A stretch of 14,613 bases of DNA, from positions 1 to 14,613 of the forward strand of contig JAFYGX010000158.1 in assembly GCA_017543025.1 (NCBI GenBank). Direction: 5' to 3'. This stretch comes from Solobacterium sp. GTDB lineage: Bacteria > Bacillota_I > Bacilli_A > Erysipelotrichales > Erysipelotrichaceae. Below the pieces are notes generated by a model. It had not been told where the DNA came from, made no database searches, and saw only the letters and a program-made list of their open reading frames with translations. Of this stretch, positions 7,526 through 14,555 are shown one piece after another (position 1 is the stretch's first letter; every line of letters starts with the position of its first letter). A program made the position numbers and the translations under genes.

Positions 7526-7956
7526 CATGTGCAGCGAAAAGAGACGCGCTGGTTTTCACGGAAGGGTACAAGGCGATGCCTTGTGGATGGAATCCTGGCT
7601 GTTCTTTGCCTGTGCAGAGAAAATAATATGAAGCAAGAAAGTGTACTGCAGCTGAGAAATTTATGAAGATCCGTTTGGAAAAGCGGTAATATGGAACCGG
7701 AAGAGAACAGACAGAGAAAAGCCCGGCAGATTTTTGTGAGATCTGTGAGGCCGGGGGATGAAAGCTGGCATAGACCTGAATACACTGCCTTTTTATGCGG
7801 CGGAGTGACAACGGTGCCCGCAGAACAGCAGGGATGGTTCGGTCATAGCCGGTATCGGTACCGGCTGTTTCCCGGAAGCTGGCAGCTAGTGTGACAGAAA
7901 ATAGAAATGGTGATTCACCGGCGAATTCATTACAATAAGAACAAGCGAAATAAGTA

Positions 7957-7973
7957 ATCACAGAAGCTGTGAT
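7957..7973 (+). promoter_or_regulatory. 17-bp palindrome upstream of the alpha-galactosidase (candidate operator)
   Basis: ATCACAG-AAG-CTGTGAT is a perfect 7-3-7 palindrome. A possible -10 element TACAAT (7931-7936) lies 20 bases upstream, which would put the palindrome just after a transcription start near 7943. The binding protein, if any, is unknown. Confidence 0.35.
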
Positions 7974-8082
7974 ACATACGTCTGGAACTGTCAGAAACCG
8001 CAGGAGAAATCAGAGCAGATATCGTTTTTACGGGATGATGGGACGAAACGTATGAAAAGAAAATTGGAAAAAGAGGGACCCT

Positions 8083-10284
8083 ATGAGCATCCGTTATGAT
8101 GAGAAACAAAAACTGTTTGTGCTGGAAACACAGCATTCCTGCTATCAGATGAAGATTTCCCGGCTCGGAATACTCCAGCATCTTTATTATGGAAGACCGG
8201 TGGGAAATACCTGCATGGATTATCTCAGCCGCTATGCGGACCGGGGATTTTCCGGCAACCCGTATGAATGCAGTGAAGACCGTACGTTTTCCCTGGATAC
8301 ACTTCCGCAGGAGTACAGCTGTTTCGGCATGGGAGATTATCGCACGCCTTCCCTGAAAACCGTGCTGTCCAATGGAAGCCGGACGGGAGAACTGCGTTAT
8401 GTACGCCATGAAATACTGTCCGGAAAGTATGTGCCGGATCATCTTCCGCATGTCAGACAGGGAGGCAGCGAATGCGATACGCTGGTTCTCTGGCTGGAGG
8501 ATAAAACAGCAGGACTGACAGTCGGGCTTTATTACAGCGTATTTGCCAGAGAAGATATTATCTGCCGGGCAGCTCGTCTGATGAATGAAAGCGAATCGGA
8601 TATCATGCTGGAAAAAGCGGCGAGTGTCTGCGTGGATTTTCCCTACGGAAACTGGGATCTGATTCATTTTGAAGGACGCCACTGCATGGAACGGCAGAGA
8701 GAGCGTGTACCGCTTGGACACAGTGTGATTTCAATCGGATCTTCACGCGGCATGAGCAGTCATCACCATAATCCGTTTGTGATTCTCTGCGACCGCACTG
8801 CAGATGAGGATAAAGGAGACTGCTATGGCTTCATGCTTGCGTGGTCCGGAAACCATAAGGCAGAAGCGGAGCTTGATCAGGCCGGAAGTGCAAGAATCGT
8901 AATGGGCGTCAGCGAAGACGGTTTTTCCTGGAAGCTTTCGCCGGGTGAACAGTTCTGGACACCGGAGGTGATCCTTTCGTACACTGCAGATGGCTTTAAT
9001 GATCTGAGTCAGCACTATCACCGCATCATCCGGGAAAATGTACTGCCGCCGATGTTCCGGCATCGTAAACGGCCGGTGCTCATCAATAACTGGGAAGCGA
9101 CGTATTTTGATTTTACAGCGGAGAAACTTCTCGGCATCGCTGCCCAGGCGAAGGAACTCGGTGTTGATCTCTTCGTACTGGATGACGGCTGGTTCTCAGA
9201 CAGGCGAACGGATGATGCCGGCCTTGGGGACTGGTATGCCAATGAAACCATTCTGCCGGGCGGACTGGAATATCTCGGACGCAGACTGACGGAGATGGGA
9301 CTGAAGTTCGGACTCTGGATTGAACCGGAAATGGTGAATGAAAAATCAGCGCTTTACCGTGCGCATCCGGAGTGGGCACTCTGTGATCCGGATCGGCTTC
9401 CGATGATTGCACGCAATCAGCTGGTGCTGGATATGGGTCGGCAGGATGTGCAGGATTATCTGTTTTCTGCAATTGATAAGCTGCTGACGGAAGCACCGGT
9501 TTCCTATCTGAAATGGGATTTCAACCGTCCTGTTGCCAATTTCTACTCTCATGCACTGCCGCCGGAGCGCCAGGGAGAGACGGCTCATCGGTTTGTGCTT
9601 GGAACATATGCGCTGCTGGAGCGACTGAACAGAACGCATCCGGATGTGATGATTGAAGGCTGTGCAGGCGGCGGCGGGCGGTTTGATGCCGGAATGCTGT
9701 TCTACTGCCCGCAGATCTGGTGCTCGGATGATACGGATGCCATTCAGCGTCTGAAGATTCAGAAAGGCACTTCCTACGGGTATCCGGCGAGCACGATGGG
9801 CAGCCATGTCTCGGCAGTGCCGAATCATCAGACCGGGCGTATCACGCCATTCGGGACCAGAGGAACTGTTGCACTTTCCGGAACCTTCGGCTATGAGCTG
9901 GATCCCCGGAAACTGAATGAAGAAGAGAAGACTGCCATCCGGGAACAGATTGAACTCTTCCATCGATATGACGCGCTGATCCGTGAAGGCGATTATTATC
10001 GTCTGGACCATGCGGAGACAGAGTCACAGTTTACAGCCTGGGAGTTTGTGCTTCCCGATCGTTCACAGGCTATGGCCTCTGTGGTTTTCACAGATGTGGA
10101 GGCAAACGCTGCGTTCCCGTATCTCAGGCTGCGCGGTCTGAAACCGGAAGGGATCTATTATCTCGAAGGCAGTAAGGAAACGTTCTCCGGGGCGGCACTG
10201 ATGTACGGCGGTTATTCCCTGCCGCAGCCATTCGGCGATTATCCGGCGGTCATTCTGCATTTTATAGAGAAGGATCAAAGCTGA
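8083..10284 (+). CDS. aga: Alpha-galactosidase (GH36)
   Basis: The enzyme (733 residues) hydrolyses terminal alpha-1,6-linked galactose from raffinose, melibiose or stachyose. It has the full three-part architecture of Bacillota GH36 enzymes: an N-terminal beta-sandwich (about 1-325), a TIM barrel (about 330-660) and a C-terminal beta domain. In the barrel, VLDDGWF (366-371), YLKWDFNRP with nucleophile Asp479, and WCSDDTDAIQRL with acid/base Asp549 are visible, matching the spacing of the Geobacillus AgaA pair (478/548). No signal peptide is present, so it acts on imported sugar. The start ATG has GAGG 6 bases upstream. It has its own terminator, so it is not simply co-transcribed with the transporter that follows, but the pairing indicates alpha-galactoside use. 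Exact linkage preference is not determinable. Confidence 0.95.
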   Translation: MSIRYDEKQKLFVLETQHSCYQMKISRLGILQHLYYGRPVGNTCMDYLSRYADRGFSGNPYECSEDRTFSLDTLPQEYSCFGMGDYRTPSLKTVLSNGSRTGELRYVRHEILSGKYVPDHLPHVRQGGSECDTLVLWLEDKTAGLTVGLYYSVFAREDIICRAARLMNESESDIMLEKAASVCVDFPYGNWDLIHFEGRHCMERQRERVPLGHSVISIGSSRGMSSHHHNPFVILCDRTADEDKGDCYGFMLAWSGNHKAEAELDQAGSARIVMGVSEDGFSWKLSPGEQFWTPEVILSYTADGFNDLSQHYHRIIRENVLPPMFRHRKRPVLINNWEATYFDFTAEKLLGIAAQAKELGVDLFVLDDGWFSDRRTDDAGLGDWYANETILPGGLEYLGRRLTEMGLKFGLWIEPEMVNEKSALYRAHPEWALCDPDRLPMIARNQLVLDMGRQDVQDYLFSAIDKLLTEAPVSYLKWDFNRPVANFYSHALPPERQGETAHRFVLGTYALLERLNRTHPDVMIEGCAGGGGRFDAGMLFYCPQIWCSDDTDAIQRLKIQKGTSYGYPASTMGSHVSAVPNHQTGRITPFGTRGTVALSGTFGYELDPRKLNEEEKTAIREQIELFHRYDALIREGDYYRLDHAETESQFTAWEFVLPDRSQAMASVVFTDVEANAAFPYLRLRGLKPEGIYYLEGSKETFSGAALMYGGYSLPQPFGDYPAVILHFIEKDQS

Positions 10285-10366
10285 ACGGGACTGCGTAATG
10301 CCATGCGTACTCCTTTCGGGCAGTTGTGCCGGAGCGGGGAAAAGAAGGTACAGATTACATAACCGG

Positions 10367-10415
10367 AAGACACGGGACCAGTTTATATTCATGGCTGAAG
10401 TCCGGTGTCTTTTTT
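10367..10415 (+). terminator. Intrinsic terminator of aga
   Basis: Arms 10367-10378 and 10400-10411 pair over 11 of 12 positions (one G·G mismatch), and six T residues follow (10410-10415). It lies about 80 bases after the aga stop codon. Confidence 0.8.
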
Positions 10416-10628
10416 CAGATAGCCATTCAGTAAAGATATGTTCTGCTGCTCTTTTTCAGAACGGTTTTTCTGTTCTGAGGAGAATGAACCGAACTGGTAC
10501 GGCGAAAATGAAAATGAAAATAAATATTCTGTAAAATCAATGAAGCAAAACAAAAAACCAGTGTTATATTTCGAATTCATGCAAAATACAGGCATATTAT
10601 TATACAAAATAAGGAAAATATTGTATGA

Positions 10629-10655
10629 TGTCAACTATTTTGGGTGTCGTTGACA
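10629..10655 (+). repeat. Overlapping inverted repeats at the transporter promoter
   Basis: TGTCAAC (10629-10635) and GTTGACA (10649-10655) are perfect inverted copies. A tighter palindrome, GTGTC-GTT-GACAC, occupies 10644-10656. Both include the -35 hexamer TTGACA, a classical place for repressor binding. Confidence 0.5.
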
Positions 10656-10678
10656 CTTAATCAGCTATCATATATCCT
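10650..10678 (+). promoter_or_regulatory. Sigma-A-type promoter of the sugar transporter operon
   Basis: A consensus -35 TTGACA (10650-10655) is followed after 17 bases by TATCCT (10673-10678), four of six -10 bases. A start near 10685 would give a leader of about 130 bases that includes the cre box. Confidence 0.6.
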
Positions 10679-10722
10679 TTTGCTATAGGTTTTCCGAGCG
10701 ATACAGGAATGCTTGTCAGTTG

Positions 10723-10745
10723 TTTGTCCGGGCTGTTTTGTCCGG
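10723..10745 (+). repeat. Direct repeat TTTGTCCGG, 14-bp period
   Basis: TTTGTCCGG occurs at 10723-10731 and again at 10737-10745, between the promoter and the cre box. The role is unknown; it may be a tandem activator site or chance. Confidence 0.4.
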
Positions 10746-10767
10746 AGTTCAGATTGAGTCAATGGCA

Positions 10768-10781
10768 TGAAAGCGCTATCA
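10768..10781 (+). promoter_or_regulatory. CcpA catabolite-responsive element (cre)
   Basis: TGAAAGCGCTATCA matches the consensus TGWAANCGNTNWCA at every defined position. It lies 34 bases before the binding-protein start and about 80 bases after the predicted transcription start, where CcpA usually represses by blocking elongation. Confidence 0.85.
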
Positions 10782-10815
10782 GATCGGGAAAGCTAGGGAA
10801 AGAAAGGAAAGAAAA

Positions 10816-12138
10816 ATGAAAAACAAACTTATTACGTCTGTACTGCCTCTGGTTCTGGGATGCTCCCTGGCAGCCTGCGGCAGCGGCACAAGTACAACCA
10901 CAACAACTACTACCGGCGGCGATACTGGTTCAAACGGAGGAGGAACTGCTTCTTCCGGACCGGTAGAGATCACCATCTTCAACTCCAAGATGGAGATTCA
11001 GAGCCAGATGGAAGAAATGGCTGAAAAGTATTCTGAGGAAAAAGGGGTAAAGGTTGAAGTTTACTACTCCTCCGATACAGTTGCGGCTCATCTCTCCACA
11101 CGTTATGCATCTGATGACCCTTACACAATTTCCATGGTCGATGCGAAGGATATCTACTCCCTTGCGAAAGATCATGCGCTTGATCTCTCTGACCAGGACT
11201 GGGTCAAGAACACCACACAGGCAATTGCGATTGACGGCAAGACCTATGGATTCCCTGTCTGCGTAGAAGCACGCGGCATCATCTATAACGGCAATGCAAT
11301 CGAAGAAGCTACAGGAAAGACATTTGATCCGACCTCCATTAAGACAACGGATGACTTCCAGAAGCTCGTTGATGAATGCATCAAGGGCGGCATGGAAAAC
11401 CCGACCGGTGTCATGAAGGAAGACTGGTCTCTCGCTGCGCATTTCCTTGCAGAAGTTTATGAGCAGCACGATGATCCGGATGCATTCATCGCCGGAATCA
11501 AAGATGGCTCCATCAAGCTGATCGAAGACAAGAAGTTCAACGAAATGATGGATACATTCGATGTCCTCAAGAACAACAACTATGCTAAGGACGCAGCAAT
11601 CTCCGCAGAGCGTGAGGTTACAGAACAGAAGCTCGCTGAAGGCGAAATCGCATTCATGTTCGGCGGTAACTGGGACTGGTCCGTTATCAATGCTTATGAC
11701 TACACAGACAACATGGGCATGATGCCGGTTCCGAACAACTCCGGTGACGGTTCCAGCGACAAGCTCGTAGGCGGCGGATCCAAGTACTTCTTCATCGACT
11801 CTTCTTCCAAGACATCTGAAGCACAGGCTCAGGCAGCGAAAGACTTCCTGAACTGGCTCGTAAATGATCCGGAAGGACAGGACTTCATCGTTAATCAGTG
11901 TGCACTTGTTCCTGCATACTCCAACATCACACTCCAGGTTACAGATCCGCTCGGTGCTTCCGTCAAGCAGTACGCTGACAAGGGCGCTATGATCAGCAAC
12001 TATAACTACCTGCCGGATGATCATTATGCAAAGTGCGGTGCTTCCTTCCAGAAGTATCTCGCAGGTCAGGTTGACCGTGCCGGTTTCGCAGATGAGATCA
12101 CAGCTTACTGGGCTACAGCAGAAGTCGGTGCTCACTGA
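10816..12138 (+). CDS. Sugar ABC transporter substrate-binding lipoprotein (CUT1, SBP family 1)
   Basis: This 440-residue lipoprotein should capture an oligosaccharide outside the membrane and pass it to the two permeases encoded downstream. A lysine-bearing hydrophobic signal ends in the lipobox SLAAC, so Cys21 is the lipidated residue of the mature protein. A flexible linker follows with seven threonines in a row (27-33) and then Gly/Ser-rich sequence. The body has the alternating pattern of family 1 binding proteins, including MFGGNWDWSVI and the C-terminal LNWLVNDPEGQDFI. A ribosome site AGGA lies 8-9 bases upstream in a polypurine leader. Codon use is strongly biased (mostly AAG for Lys, CTC for Leu), unlike the neighbouring genes, as expected for abundant expression. 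Context suggests raffinose/melibiose-type sugars; this is not proven by the sequence. Confidence 0.93.
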   Translation: MKNKLITSVLPLVLGCSLAACGSGTSTTTTTTTGGDTGSNGGGTASSGPVEITIFNSKMEIQSQMEEMAEKYSEEKGVKVEVYYSSDTVAAHLSTRYASDDPYTISMVDAKDIYSLAKDHALDLSDQDWVKNTTQAIAIDGKTYGFPVCVEARGIIYNGNAIEEATGKTFDPTSIKTTDDFQKLVDECIKGGMENPTGVMKEDWSLAAHFLAEVYEQHDDPDAFIAGIKDGSIKLIEDKKFNEMMDTFDVLKNNNYAKDAAISAEREVTEQKLAEGEIAFMFGGNWDWSVINAYDYTDNMGMMPVPNNSGDGSSDKLVGGGSKYFFIDSSSKTSEAQAQAAKDFLNWLVNDPEGQDFIVNQCALVPAYSNITLQVTDPLGASVKQYADKGAMISNYNYLPDDHYAKCGASFQKYLAGQVDRAGFADEITAYWATAEVGAH

Positions 12139-12177
12139 GTATTGAATCAGGCTGAGAATAATTAGTACATGTATTCT

Positions 12178-12213
12178 GAGGAGGACGTCTGATCGCTTGG
12201 AAGCGTCCTCCTT
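12178..12213 (+). promoter_or_regulatory. Intercistronic hairpin between binding protein and permeases
   Basis: A perfect 9-bp stem (AGGAGGACG/CGTCCTCCT, 12179-12187 with 12204-12212) encloses a 16-base loop. The following T-tract is broken (TCTCTTACTTTC), so it is more likely a partial terminator or an mRNA-stabilising hairpin than a full stop. It would keep binding-protein levels above permease levels. Confidence 0.65.
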
Positions 12214-12258
12214 CTCTTACTTTCAGCTATTAGAGATAGATTGGAATGAGTGATATCT

Positions 12259-13119
12259 ATGAAACAAAATGAGCTTTCCTACAAGATTAAACAGTACCTG
12301 ATGTTTGCAGGTCCGGGAACGATTCTGTTTCTGGCTGTAGTAATTGTTCCGTTTATTTACGGTTTTTATCTCACAATGACCAGCTGGGACGGTGTCAGTG
12401 CAACGAAGACGTTTGTCGGACTGCAGAACTTTGCAAGTGCATTTGCGGACGCAGACTACTGGAAGGCAATGGGCCGGACAGTGATCTATTCCGTCTTTGC
12501 GGTTGTCCTGATCAACATTGTTGCATTTGCGCTCGCGTATCTGGTAACGCAGGGGATCAAGGGTCAGAATTTCTTCCGCGCAGGTTTCTTTGTTCCGAAC
12601 CTCATCGGCGGTATCGTTCTTGGTTATGTCTGGAAATTCGTCTTTAACCGGGCATTTGTTGCGATCTTCAATTCCCCGTCATTGCTTGGCACAACAAACG
12701 GCGCCATGTTCTGTCTGATTCTGGTGTCCGTCTGGCAGTATGCCGGATATATGATGCTGATCTATGTTGCCGGCTTCATGAGTGTTTCGAAAGACGTACA
12801 GGAAGCCGCATCAATCGACGGCTGCAATTCCTCGCAGTCGATGCGTCACGTCATTATCCCGCTGATGCGCTCAAGCTTCGTTCAGTGCATCTTCCTCAGC
12901 ATCACCCGCTGCTTCGTTGTTTACGATGTGAACCTGTCTTTGACAAACGGCGAACCGTTCAACTCATCCACGATGGCAGCGATGCATGTCTATAACCAGG
13001 CATTTACCTACAAGAACTATGGTCTCGGTCAGTCGGAGGCGGTAATCCTCTTTGTGGTTTGCGCGATCGTCGGCGTTACTCAGGTCATGATCGGAAAGAG
13101 AGGGGAGGTTGAAGCGTAA
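12259..13119 (+). CDS. Sugar ABC transporter permease, MsmF/UgpA type
   Basis: This inner subunit (286 residues) of a CUT1 importer forms half of the transmembrane channel. Six hydrophobic segments can be seen, the first at about 14-40 (GPGTILFLAVVIVPFIYGF). The coupling-helix motif EAASIDGC (182-189), with Pro201 following, contacts the ATPase. The start is placed at ATG 12259; a GTG three codons earlier (12250) is in frame and GGA at 12243 could serve it, so the start is uncertain. No strong ribosome site precedes either, which fits lower expression than the binding protein. The stop overlaps the next ATG by one base. Confidence 0.92.
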   Translation: MKQNELSYKIKQYLMFAGPGTILFLAVVIVPFIYGFYLTMTSWDGVSATKTFVGLQNFASAFADADYWKAMGRTVIYSVFAVVLINIVAFALAYLVTQGIKGQNFFRAGFFVPNLIGGIVLGYVWKFVFNRAFVAIFNSPSLLGTTNGAMFCLILVSVWQYAGYMMLIYVAGFMSVSKDVQEAASIDGCNSSQSMRHVIIPLMRSSFVQCIFLSITRCFVVYDVNLSLTNGEPFNSSTMAAMHVYNQAFTYKNYGLGQSEAVILFVVCAIVGVTQVMIGKRGEVEA

Positions 13120-13973
13120 TGTCAGAGAATGAAAAAGCCGCAAGAACGAAGAAAATATCTCATGCCATTATGTGGGTTGTTCTTCTGCTGTTATTCCTTG
13201 CGTTTATCTTCCCGTTCTTCCTTGTCATCATCAATGTATTCAAGACAAAGGGCGACATCACTTCTGATCCGCTTGCACTCATCGGTGCACATGGCTTCAC
13301 GCTGAAAAACTTCCCGGAAGCCATGAAGAAGATGAATTTCACCACTGTTTTCACAAACTCGCTGATCATCACAGTCAGTGCGACGATTCTAACGATTCTT
13401 GTTTCCGCCATGACAGCGTTTGTCATCGTTCGAAATGAAGGGTGGAAGATCTGCACGTTCATCTTCTCTCTGATGATTGCCTCAATGGTCATTCCGTTTC
13501 AGGTTCTCATGGTACCGCTGGTATCCGTTTACGGTCCGATTCTGAATCATCGTCTCACCCTGATTCTGATGCATGTCGGCTTCTCGACCTCAATGGCGGT
13601 GTTCATGTTCCATGGTTCGATCAAGACAAATATTCCGCTTGATCTTGAAGAAGCTGCGACGATTGACGGCTGCAGCCGCTGGCAGACTTTCTGGCAGATC
13701 GTATTCCCTCTGCTCAAGCCAACGATCGCAACGGTAGGCATCATCAATGCGATGGCTTACTGGAACGACTATCTCCTTCCCAGCCTTGTTCTCAAGAAAA
13801 AGACGCTCTATACGATTCCGATCGCTACGCAGGCATTTTACGGAACGTATTCCACGGATATCGGTCTGATCATGGCTGCTCTTCTGCTTGCCATGCTGCC
13901 GATTCTCATTCTCTACATTTTCCTGCAGCGCTACATTGTTGAGGGTGTTACCTCCGGCGCTGTCAAAGGATAA
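13119..13973 (+). CDS. Sugar ABC transporter permease, MsmG/UgpE type
   Basis: The second channel subunit has 284 residues, with a first hydrophobic segment at about 16-42 and the coupling motif EAATIDGCSRWQTFWQIVFP (178-197), characteristic of the MalG/UgpE side. The C-terminus ends in YIVEGVTSGAVKG, a typical ending for this subunit (RYxVxGxTxGAVKG). Its ATG shares a base with the preceding stop codon, and GGGGAGG lies about 10 bases upstream, so expression is coupled to the first permease. No ATP-binding protein gene follows before the terminator. Confidence 0.95.
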   Translation: MSENEKAARTKKISHAIMWVVLLLLFLAFIFPFFLVIINVFKTKGDITSDPLALIGAHGFTLKNFPEAMKKMNFTTVFTNSLIITVSATILTILVSAMTAFVIVRNEGWKICTFIFSLMIASMVIPFQVLMVPLVSVYGPILNHRLTLILMHVGFSTSMAVFMFHGSIKTNIPLDLEEAATIDGCSRWQTFWQIVFPLLKPTIATVGIINAMAYWNDYLLPSLVLKKKTLYTIPIATQAFYGTYSTDIGLIMAALLLAMLPILILYIFLQRYIVEGVTSGAVKG

Positions 13974-14072
13974 GCCTGCATACCGGCATCTGTTCTGCTG
14001 TATGGTTCTGCGACTGAGCTGAAACTGCAGCGAAAGCAGATTGATGGAGAGTGTTCAGAAATAACTCATCAG

Positions 14073-14115
14073 AAAGCGTATACCTGATGCTGATGCAACG
14101 GGAATACGCTTTTTT
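14073..14115 (+). terminator. Intrinsic terminator of the transporter operon
   Basis: A perfect 9-bp stem (AAAGCGTAT/ATACGCTTT, 14073-14081 with 14104-14112) encloses a 22-base loop and ends in six T residues. It lies about 100 bases after the last permease; nothing else is recognisable in 13974-14072. Its arms and part of its loop recur in the glgP terminator. Confidence 0.85.
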
Positions 14116-14127
14116 CTGCCGGAGGGC

Positions 14128-14159
14128 TGGATGCATTCATGTATGTAACGCATGACATC
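14128..14159 (+). other. Imperfect hairpin upstream of the last ORF
   Basis: GGATG (14128-14132) pairs with CATCC, and inside it TCATG pairs with CATGA, with a 3-base bulge. There is no T-tract. The role is unknown; it lies upstream of the TATAAT box of the next gene. Confidence 0.3.
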
Positions 14160-14223
14160 CGGAAATAGTGAAATTTCTTGGATTTTGATTGATTTATTGC
14201 TGAGAAGATGGTGAACATGCTTT

Positions 14224-14229
14224 TATAAT
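14224..14229 (+). promoter_or_regulatory. TATAAT -10 box next to the start codon of the last ORF
   Basis: A perfect TATAAT lies 9 bases before the ATG, with no good -35 hexamer at 17 bases. A transcript starting about 7 bases downstream would begin within a few bases of the ATG, giving an almost leaderless mRNA. Confidence 0.45.
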
Positions 14230-14238
14230 ATCCCATAA

Positions 14239-14514
14239 ATGAAGAAGATACAGGATCGAACAAAAGCGAGGATCGCGTTTATTGCCGCGCTGCTGATGAT
14301 TGCAGGGCTCTATGCTGCGAGTTTATGGAAAACAGATCAGTATAACCGTACTGTTCACCAGGAGACCTTTTCCGGCCCTTCACTGTTTTCACGTGCAGTT
14401 GCGAGGGATAAAGATGTTACTGTGAATATTGTGGCGCGTAATGATACGTGGTATAAGATATTTGATTTTAACAAAAGTCCTCATTTGCACTGCGTTGGTA
14501 AATCGGGTGTGTAA
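14239..14514 (+). CDS. Short membrane-anchored protein of unknown function, probably truncated
   Basis: The 91-residue product has a basic start (MKKIQDRTKAR), a hydrophobic segment at about 12-29 and then a hydrophilic extracytoplasmic stretch, so it is a single-pass anchored or secreted protein. I do not recognise the family. The part up to VTVNIVARNDTWYKIFDFN reads like the beginning of an exported beta-rich domain, but the last 15 or so residues (from NKSPHLHC on) have different character, and the frame stops soon after. This suggests the original gene continued and was interrupted by inserted sequence, whose inverted repeat is seen at 14556-14610. A TAA stop lies directly before the ATG, so no upstream extension is possible, and no ribosome binding site is visible. 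Confidence 0.5.
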   Translation: MKKIQDRTKARIAFIAALLMIAGLYAASLWKTDQYNRTVHQETFSGPSLFSRAVARDKDVTVNIVARNDTWYKIFDFNKSPHLHCVGKSGV

Positions 14515-14555
14515 AGCCTATAATTAATTCGTTCTAGAAAGGGAACACCAGGAAC

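Larger units (their letters stand above)
7434..8082. other. Non-coding gap with many hairpins before the alpha-galactosidase
   Basis: I find no convincing gene in these 649 bases. After the ccdA terminator there are perfect or near-perfect hairpins at 7568-7584 (7-bp stem, GAT loop), 7671-7686 (6-bp stem with a GGAA tetraloop and one U·G pair), 7722-7755 (outer 6-bp stem CCCGGC/GCCGGG, inner AGAT/ATCT) and 7847-7866 (8-bp stem, TCGG loop). A 17-bp palindrome lies at 7957-7973. The only plus-strand ORF (7691-7894, 67 codons) has a weak ribosome site and no recognisable motif; a 150-codon minus-strand ORF looks compositional. The gap could hold a structured leader or small RNA for the alpha-galactosidase gene, or decayed sequence. 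Confidence 0.45.
10285..10815. other. Regulatory gap between aga and the transporter operon
   Basis: This 531-bp stretch holds no supported gene. In order it contains the aga terminator, an inverted repeat TCAGAAC/GTTCTGA (10456-10462 and 10472-10478), an A+T-rich stretch with ATACAA/TTGTAT arms (10602-10607 and 10621-10626), a sigma-A-type promoter, paired direct repeats, a cre box and a polypurine leader with the ribosome site. A 71-codon ORF at 10438-10653 crosses these elements and shows no family features. Confidence 0.6.

Noticed and set aside
7691..7894. 67-codon plus-strand frame in the same gap
   Set aside because: There is only a weak GGAAAAG upstream and no recognisable motif, and it runs through two strong hairpins. 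A small protein or gene remnant cannot be fully excluded.
7509..7961. 150-codon minus-strand frame in the gap before aga
   Set aside because: There is no ribosome site and no recognisable domain, and it crosses the hairpins and palindrome. A chance frame is more likely.
8052..8099. 15-codon ORF (MKRKLEKEGPYEHPL) overlapping the aga start in another frame
   Set aside because: It could be a coupling leader peptide, but it has no ribosome site, and short chance ORFs like this are common.
10438..10653. 71-codon ORF in the aga-transporter gap
   Set aside because: It overlaps the promoter repeats and is A+T-rich with low-complexity Glu/Asn; no family resemblance or good ribosome site.
10930..12135. 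401-codon open frame antisense to the binding-protein gene
   Set aside because: It exists because the strongly biased codons of the binding-protein gene avoid stops on the other strand. It has no ribosome site or family motif, and the sense protein is clear.
14144..14157. cre-like TGTAACGCATGACA upstream of the last ORF
   Set aside because: The outer positions fit, but the essential central CG is GC, so it is not a credible CcpA site.
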